Source: Muribaculaceae bacterium
Lineage (GTDB): Bacteria; Bacteroidota; Bacteroidia; Bacteroidales; Muribaculaceae
Length of the DNA: 64,000 bases
Reading direction: 5' to 3'
Assembly: GCA_009775125.1 (NCBI GenBank)
Contig: VSPD01000009.1
Coordinates: 1-64,000, forward strand
In this document: piece by piece, positions 60,761 to 64,000 of the stretch
Layout: each line of letters begins with the position of its first letter
How positions within the stretch are numbered: the first letter of the stretch is position 1
Made by a program: the position numbers and the translations under genes
Notes under the pieces: generated by a model
Told to the model about the DNA's origin: nothing
Databases searched by the model: none
What the model saw: only the letters and a program-made list of their open reading frames with translations

Positions 60761-61947
60761 TGTGGACCTGGATTGAAAATAACCTTGCGGAAAATCCCGA
60801 CCGCCTGCGCCTGAAATATCACGGCGCAGCCGCCGACTTCAACTATGCCACGGCCATTCTCCAGATAGAATGCAGGCAACGCTTCGGAAAAAAACTCTCC
60901 GAAACCCTGAGCCGCAACCCCCATTTCCTGTTCCCCGCCGCTTTATCCGGCGAGCAGTCCACATCCGACCGTATCGCCCGATGGCACGCCTCGATGATTC
61001 CGACGGGATGCCGCGTGGTCGACCTCACTGCCGGACTTGGCATCGACGCAATGCACATGGCACGAAAAGCCGCATCGGTCACCGCTATCGAGCGCGACCC
61101 CGGCATTGCCGACGCGCTTCGCGTCAATTCCGCCTCCCTCGATAATTTTACGGTGGTAAACGCCGACTGCACCGATTTTCTCGCCAACTACGACGGCCCC
61201 GCGTTCGACATAGCCTTCATCGACCCCGCAAGAAGGGGCAAACACGGCCAACGACTTTTCGCCCTGTCCGACTGCGCTCCCGATGTCACAGCCCTGTTGC
61301 CGGCCATATTCCGCATAGCGCGCCGCCTTATCGTAAAAGCCTCGCCGATGCTCGACCCCGCCCAAACAATCTCGCTGCTGCCCGGATGCACAGCCCTTTA
61401 TATTATAGGCACATCCACCGAATGTAAGGAAATCGTTGCCGACGTGGCCCCCGACGGTGCCTTTGCCGATGCCGCTTGCCCGATAACGGCAGTGAACCTT
61501 GCCGCCGACGGCTCACAAACCGAGATTACATTCACACGCCAAAGCGAAGCCTCCGCCGAGGTAAATTTCTCCAATCCCGCCCTCGGCCAATATGTGCTCG
61601 AACCCGCGCCTGCACTTATGAAAGCCGGATGCTTCCACACCTTGGCGGCCATGACGGGCGCCTCGGAGATAAGCGCCAATACACACGTGCTCCTGTCGGC
61701 CGGCATCCCCGCCGACTTTCCGGGCACCGTCTCCGAAATCATCGAAATCATCCCCTATCGCTCGCGCGAGATAAAAAATATCGCCCGCCGATATCCGCGC
61801 CTGGAGATAGCCACGCGCAATTTCGGCATGAGCGCCGAAACGCTCCGCCGCCAGCTTCACGTCGGTGCCGGAGGTCCGCTCCGTATGCTCGCCGTTACCG
61901 ACCGCTCCGCCTCCCGAATCATGCTCATAGTCCGTCCCATTTCATAA
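60760..61947 (+). CDS. class I SAM-dependent methyltransferase with PG1098-type ferredoxin-like and THUMP-like domains
   Basis: A 395-residue protein of the PG1098 group conserved in Bacteroidetes. The methyltransferase centre has VVDLTAGLGIDAMHMARKA (SAM loop), ERDPGIADAL, and the FDIAFIDPARRGKHGQRLF catalytic-type motif. The C-terminal region (after about 300, with LSAGIPADFPGTV and a LHVGAGGPLRMLAV segment) fits the THUMP-like domain, so RNA is the likely substrate. ATG 60760 overlaps the ribF stop by one base (TAATG); a longer open frame antecedent is a shadow of ribF. Confidence 0.85.
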   Translation: MWTWIENNLAENPDRLRLKYHGAAADFNYATAILQIECRQRFGKKLSETLSRNPHFLFPAALSGEQSTSDRIARWHASMIPTGCRVVDLTAGLGIDAMHMARKAASVTAIERDPGIADALRVNSASLDNFTVVNADCTDFLANYDGPAFDIAFIDPARRGKHGQRLFALSDCAPDVTALLPAIFRIARRLIVKASPMLDPAQTISLLPGCTALYIIGTSTECKEIVADVAPDGAFADAACPITAVNLAADGSQTEITFTRQSEASAEVNFSNPALGQYVLEPAPALMKAGCFHTLAAMTGASEISANTHVLLSAGIPADFPGTVSEIIEIIPYRSREIKNIARRYPRLEIATRNFGMSAETLRRQLHVGAGGPLRMLAVTDRSASRIMLIVRPIS

Positions 61948-61995
61948 AAAATATTAACAAAAAGCCCAAAAGAGCGAAAAATGCTTTTTTTTTCG

Positions 61996-62003
61996 TATCT
62001 TTG
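61996..62003 (+). promoter_or_regulatory. -7 element for the ECF sigma operon
   Basis: TATCTTTG, 28 bp before the sigma factor start; no clear -33 TTTG. Confidence 0.5.
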
Positions 62004-62031
62004 AAACTCAAAAAAAGATATAAAACCGACG

Positions 62032-62589
62032 ATGGCAGAATTTCCCGGAGAAAATCCCCAGCTCACAGAGCGGCTGCGCGACCCAAAACAATGTCGTGCG
62101 GCCTTTGCCGAAGTGATTGCATCTTACTCCGAGCCGCTCTATCGTCAAATCAGGCGTATGGTCCAAAACCACGACGATGCAAACGACCTGCTCCAGAACA
62201 CTTTCATGAAAGCCTGGCAAAACCTCGAAAATTTCCGTGGCGAAGCCAAGCTCTCAACGTGGCTCTACAAAATAGCCATAAACGAAAGCATTTCCCACCT
62301 CGAACGCGAACGCCGCCGCCTCACACTCTCTCTCGATGACGAGCAAAGCCATCTGGCCCACACCATCGAGGCCGACGAGCATATCGACGGAGACGCACTC
62401 GCTCAGCGTCTGCGCCGGGCCGTGGCAACCCTCCCCGAAAAACAGCGTCTGGTATTCAACATGAAATACTACGACGACATGAAATACGAAGACATCTCCG
62501 AAATACTCGGCACATCTGTCGGAGCGCTCAAAGCATCCTATCATGTGGCCATAAAAAAAATCGAACAATTTTTCTCAAATACCGATTAA
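62032..62589 (+). CDS. ECF-type RNA polymerase sigma factor
   Basis: A 185-residue group 4 sigma factor. Region 2 spans SEPLYRQIRRMVQNHDDAND and DLLQNTFMKAWQNLENFRGE with KLSTWLYKIAINESISHLER; region 4 is LPEKQRLVFNMKYYDDMKYE and DISEILGTSVGALKASYHVA. It should direct polymerase to a stress regulon, usually including its own operon. The two genes that follow are a membrane protein and a Spy-like periplasmic protein, matching sigma, anti-sigma and sensor functions. Confidence 0.93.
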   Translation: MAEFPGENPQLTERLRDPKQCRAAFAEVIASYSEPLYRQIRRMVQNHDDANDLLQNTFMKAWQNLENFRGEAKLSTWLYKIAINESISHLERERRRLTLSLDDEQSHLAHTIEADEHIDGDALAQRLRRAVATLPEKQRLVFNMKYYDDMKYEDISEILGTSVGALKASYHVAIKKIEQFFSNTD

Positions 62590-62641
62590 ACCTTCCGACA
62601 CAAATAAAGTCATATAAAATAGAACACAGAAATAAAAATTG

Positions 62642-63133
62642 ATGAAAGCTGGAAATGACATATTAAAGCAAGTGGCACGTCACGACGGCATGACCGTCCC
62701 CGATGGCTATTTCGCCGATTTTGCCGCACGCATGGCAGCGTCATTAGAGCCGACCGATTTTGAAAAATCTGCCGACAGTGTCGCCGCCTCACAGCCTCGA
62801 CATAAAAATATATGGCAAAGAATCAGGCCATATGCATATATGGCGGCTATGTTTGCCGGTGTGTGGTGCATGCTGAAAATGTTCACTATGATTTCCGACC
62901 CGTCGCAAATATCGCTTGAATCAAACCCCACACTCGCCGACGCCCTCACCAACGAAGTATTCGTCAACGAATACATCCTCGACGATATCGACCAGTACGA
63001 CATCCTTGACGAACTATACGAAGAAGGCTACGACATCGACGCCCTCGCCGACTCAATGATGATCTACGACCAAACATACGATTCCGCCGTCGCTCTCCCG
63101 GCCGACCTTCACAACACAACTCTGATGCAATGA
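62642..63133 (+). CDS. single-pass membrane protein, candidate anti-sigma factor
   Basis: 163 residues. The cytoplasmic N-terminal part has the MTVPDGYFADFAARMA motif, common in Bacteroidetes proteins found next to ECF sigma genes. A membrane helix lies at about 62-80 (YAYMAAMFAGVWCMLKMF); the periplasmic part is very acidic (YILDDIDQYDILDELYEEGY). It lacks the HxxxCxxC zinc anti-sigma motif. ATG 62642 is preferred to the adjacent TTG. Anti-sigma function is inferred from its position and topology only. It overlaps the Spy-like gene by 4 bp. Confidence 0.7.
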   Translation: MKAGNDILKQVARHDGMTVPDGYFADFAARMAASLEPTDFEKSADSVAASQPRHKNIWQRIRPYAYMAAMFAGVWCMLKMFTMISDPSQISLESNPTLADALTNEVFVNEYILDDIDQYDILDELYEEGYDIDALADSMMIYDQTYDSAVALPADLHNTTLMQ

Positions 63134-63606
63134 AAAATCCGGCATTCATATTCTTCCTCGTATTCATGGCCTTCGCCGCCACATTATTTGCCCAGGACCG
63201 CCCATCATCCGGCGACCGCGACAAATGGCTCTCCGAAGTAAGAAACTACAAGCAAGAATACCTCTCGCGCGAACTCCAGCTCACTAAAGAGCAACAGTCG
63301 AAATTCTTCCCCATCTACAACGAAATGGACGAAGAACTAAACAAAGTAGCATCCGAGACACGCGACCTTGAAGCAAAAGTAAACGACGACAAAAATGCCA
63401 CCGACACCGAAGTCTCAGCAGCAGCACGCGCCCTCTTCGAGCAAAAAAGCCGCGAAAGCGAAATCGAGCTCCGATACTTCGACCGATACAAAGAAATACT
63501 CACCCCTCGCCAACTCATTCGCCTCAAAGCCGCCGAGCGCAAATTCACCCAGCAGCTCGTCCGCCATCACGGCCGCATGAAAGCCGACGCCCGAAAAAGA
63601 AACTAA
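63130..63606 (+). CDS. Spy/CpxP-like LTxxQ periplasmic protein
   Basis: 158 residues: signal peptide (NPAFIFFLVFMAFAATLFAQ), then a helical body with two LTxxQ-type repeats, LTKEQQSKFFPIYNEMD and LTPRQLIRLKAAERKF, the signature of Spy/CpxP/ZraP/CnrX proteins. These are periplasmic chaperones or metal-binding sensors. The operon with an ECF sigma factor and a membrane protein resembles the CnrYXH metal-sensing system, where the LTxxQ-fold CnrX is the sensor. Confidence 0.82.
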   Translation: MKNPAFIFFLVFMAFAATLFAQDRPSSGDRDKWLSEVRNYKQEYLSRELQLTKEQQSKFFPIYNEMDEELNKVASETRDLEAKVNDDKNATDTEVSAAARALFEQKSRESEIELRYFDRYKEILTPRQLIRLKAAERKFTQQLVRHHGRMKADARKRN

Positions 63607-63630
63607 CTTTTCAAATCCAATACTCCACGA

Positions 63631-63661
63631 AGCCTCCCGCCATCCGGCCCGAGGCTTTTTT
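63631..63661 (+). terminator. intrinsic terminator after the Spy-like gene
   Basis: AGCCTC (63631-63636) and GAGGCT (63651-63656) pair around a 14-base loop and are followed by a run of T residues. Confidence 0.8.
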
Positions 63662-63767
63662 CATGCCACAATCCGTAATTCAGGCACATGGAGTCTCCGT
63701 TAGGAGACAAATATTGTAGCGCGGGGCGCAAGCCCCGTGAATACAAGCAGACGTCAAACGGGGCAAT

Positions 63768-63800
63768 GGAGCGGAGCCTGCCGGAGCGTTCGATAACGCC
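63768..63800 (+). repeat. five-hairpin composite, single-module fragment (copy 4)
   Basis: GGAGCGGAGCCTGCCGGAGC followed by GTTCGATAACGCC, nearly identical to the matching module at about 40375-40405 and to the reverse complement of one in 5122-5354. Confidence 0.75.
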
Positions 63801-63848
63801 AAACGGAAGTAGGGAGGGTGTAGCAAAAAGGCTGTTAATGCCAATTTT

Positions 63849-63943
63849 GTAGGGACGCACGGCTCGTGCGTCCGCAGATGAACGATTGATTATCAATCAA
63901 ATACCGACATGATTTCCCGGACGCTCGGGCCGTACGTCCCTAC
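63849..63943. repeat. inverted pair of REP palindromes near the window end
   Basis: Family A copies at 63849-63873 and 63919-63943 face each other with 45 bp between; the second has three changes. Same design as 56382-56467. Confidence 0.8.
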
Positions 63944-64000
63944 CTTTGGTATTTTGACTCACCCCCGGCACCTTGTTTTTCAAATCCGATTTTGCAATAC

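Larger units (their letters stand above)
63607..64000. other. gene-free tail with repeats
   Basis: After the terminator the DNA contains a GTCTCC/GGAGAC hairpin, CGGGGCGCAAGCCCCG, one composite-repeat module (63768-63800), a GTGTAGCAAAAAGGC string, and an inverted REP pair (63849-63943). No coding frame is credible. Confidence 0.7.

Overview
The window looks like a chromosomal segment of a G+C-rich member of the Bacteroidales, most plausibly a Muribaculaceae-type gut bacterium (family-level placement is inference). The evidence is a Bacteroidetes-style division and cell-wall (dcw) cluster, TAnnTTTG-type -7 promoter elements with almost no Shine-Dalgarno sequences, a CHU_C/type IX secretion sorting domain, LytS/LytTR signalling, an S41 tricorn-like protease, a Rho with a very long disordered insertion, and intergenic spaces filled with hairpin repeats. 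I see no rRNA, tRNA, CRISPR array, prophage or transposase gene.

Layout. 48-1488 (minus): thioredoxin, a frameshifted VKOR-family protein and a possible short peptide ORF at the window edge. 1780-10568 (minus): rlmD, an ABC-F ATPase, and a CHU_C protein / lytic transglycosylase / uvrA operon. 10846-12734 (plus): a LytS-type kinase and LytTR regulator, the kinase carrying a repeat-derived insertion in its ATP lid. 12741-19557 (minus): an MFS transporter, then a tricorn-like protease / MazG-like / deoC / GYF-domain / DUF2752 operon. 19814-30168 (plus): rho-tgt, an LptF/G permease, a PBP1A / LysM / outer-membrane barrel operon and a cupin, with a 48-residue membrane peptide on the minus strand at 24370-24516. 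30322-40184: a DUF4886 hydrolase, a GH16 glucanase, a repeat-dense gap, dnaA, a universal stress protein, and a pullulanase / GT2 / GHL10 operon. 40791-56360 (plus): rsmH-ftsL-ftsI-murE-mraY-murD-ftsW-murG-murC-ftsQ-ftsA-ftsZ, with no mraZ directly upstream. 56488-61947 (plus): flippase, glycosyltransferase, HAD phosphatase, ribF and a PG1098-like methyltransferase. 62032-63606 (plus): ECF sigma factor, a single-pass membrane protein and a Spy/CpxP-like periplasmic protein.

How the genes work together. Much of the window serves the envelope. The dcw genes make lipid II precursors and the divisome. PBP1A, the LysM protein, the lytic transglycosylase, the LptF/G permease and the flippase/glycosyltransferase pair build or remodel wall and surface glycans. 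The last three genes have the layout of an envelope-stress or metal-sensing sigma regulon.

The most unusual material is non-coding: several families of mobile-looking hairpin repeats. They include a 311-bp element with 17-bp terminal inverted repeats inserted into a REP-like palindrome with a 13-bp target duplication, and a roughly 235-bp five-hairpin composite present in two full and two partial copies. Another repeat appears to have been captured in frame inside a histidine kinase.
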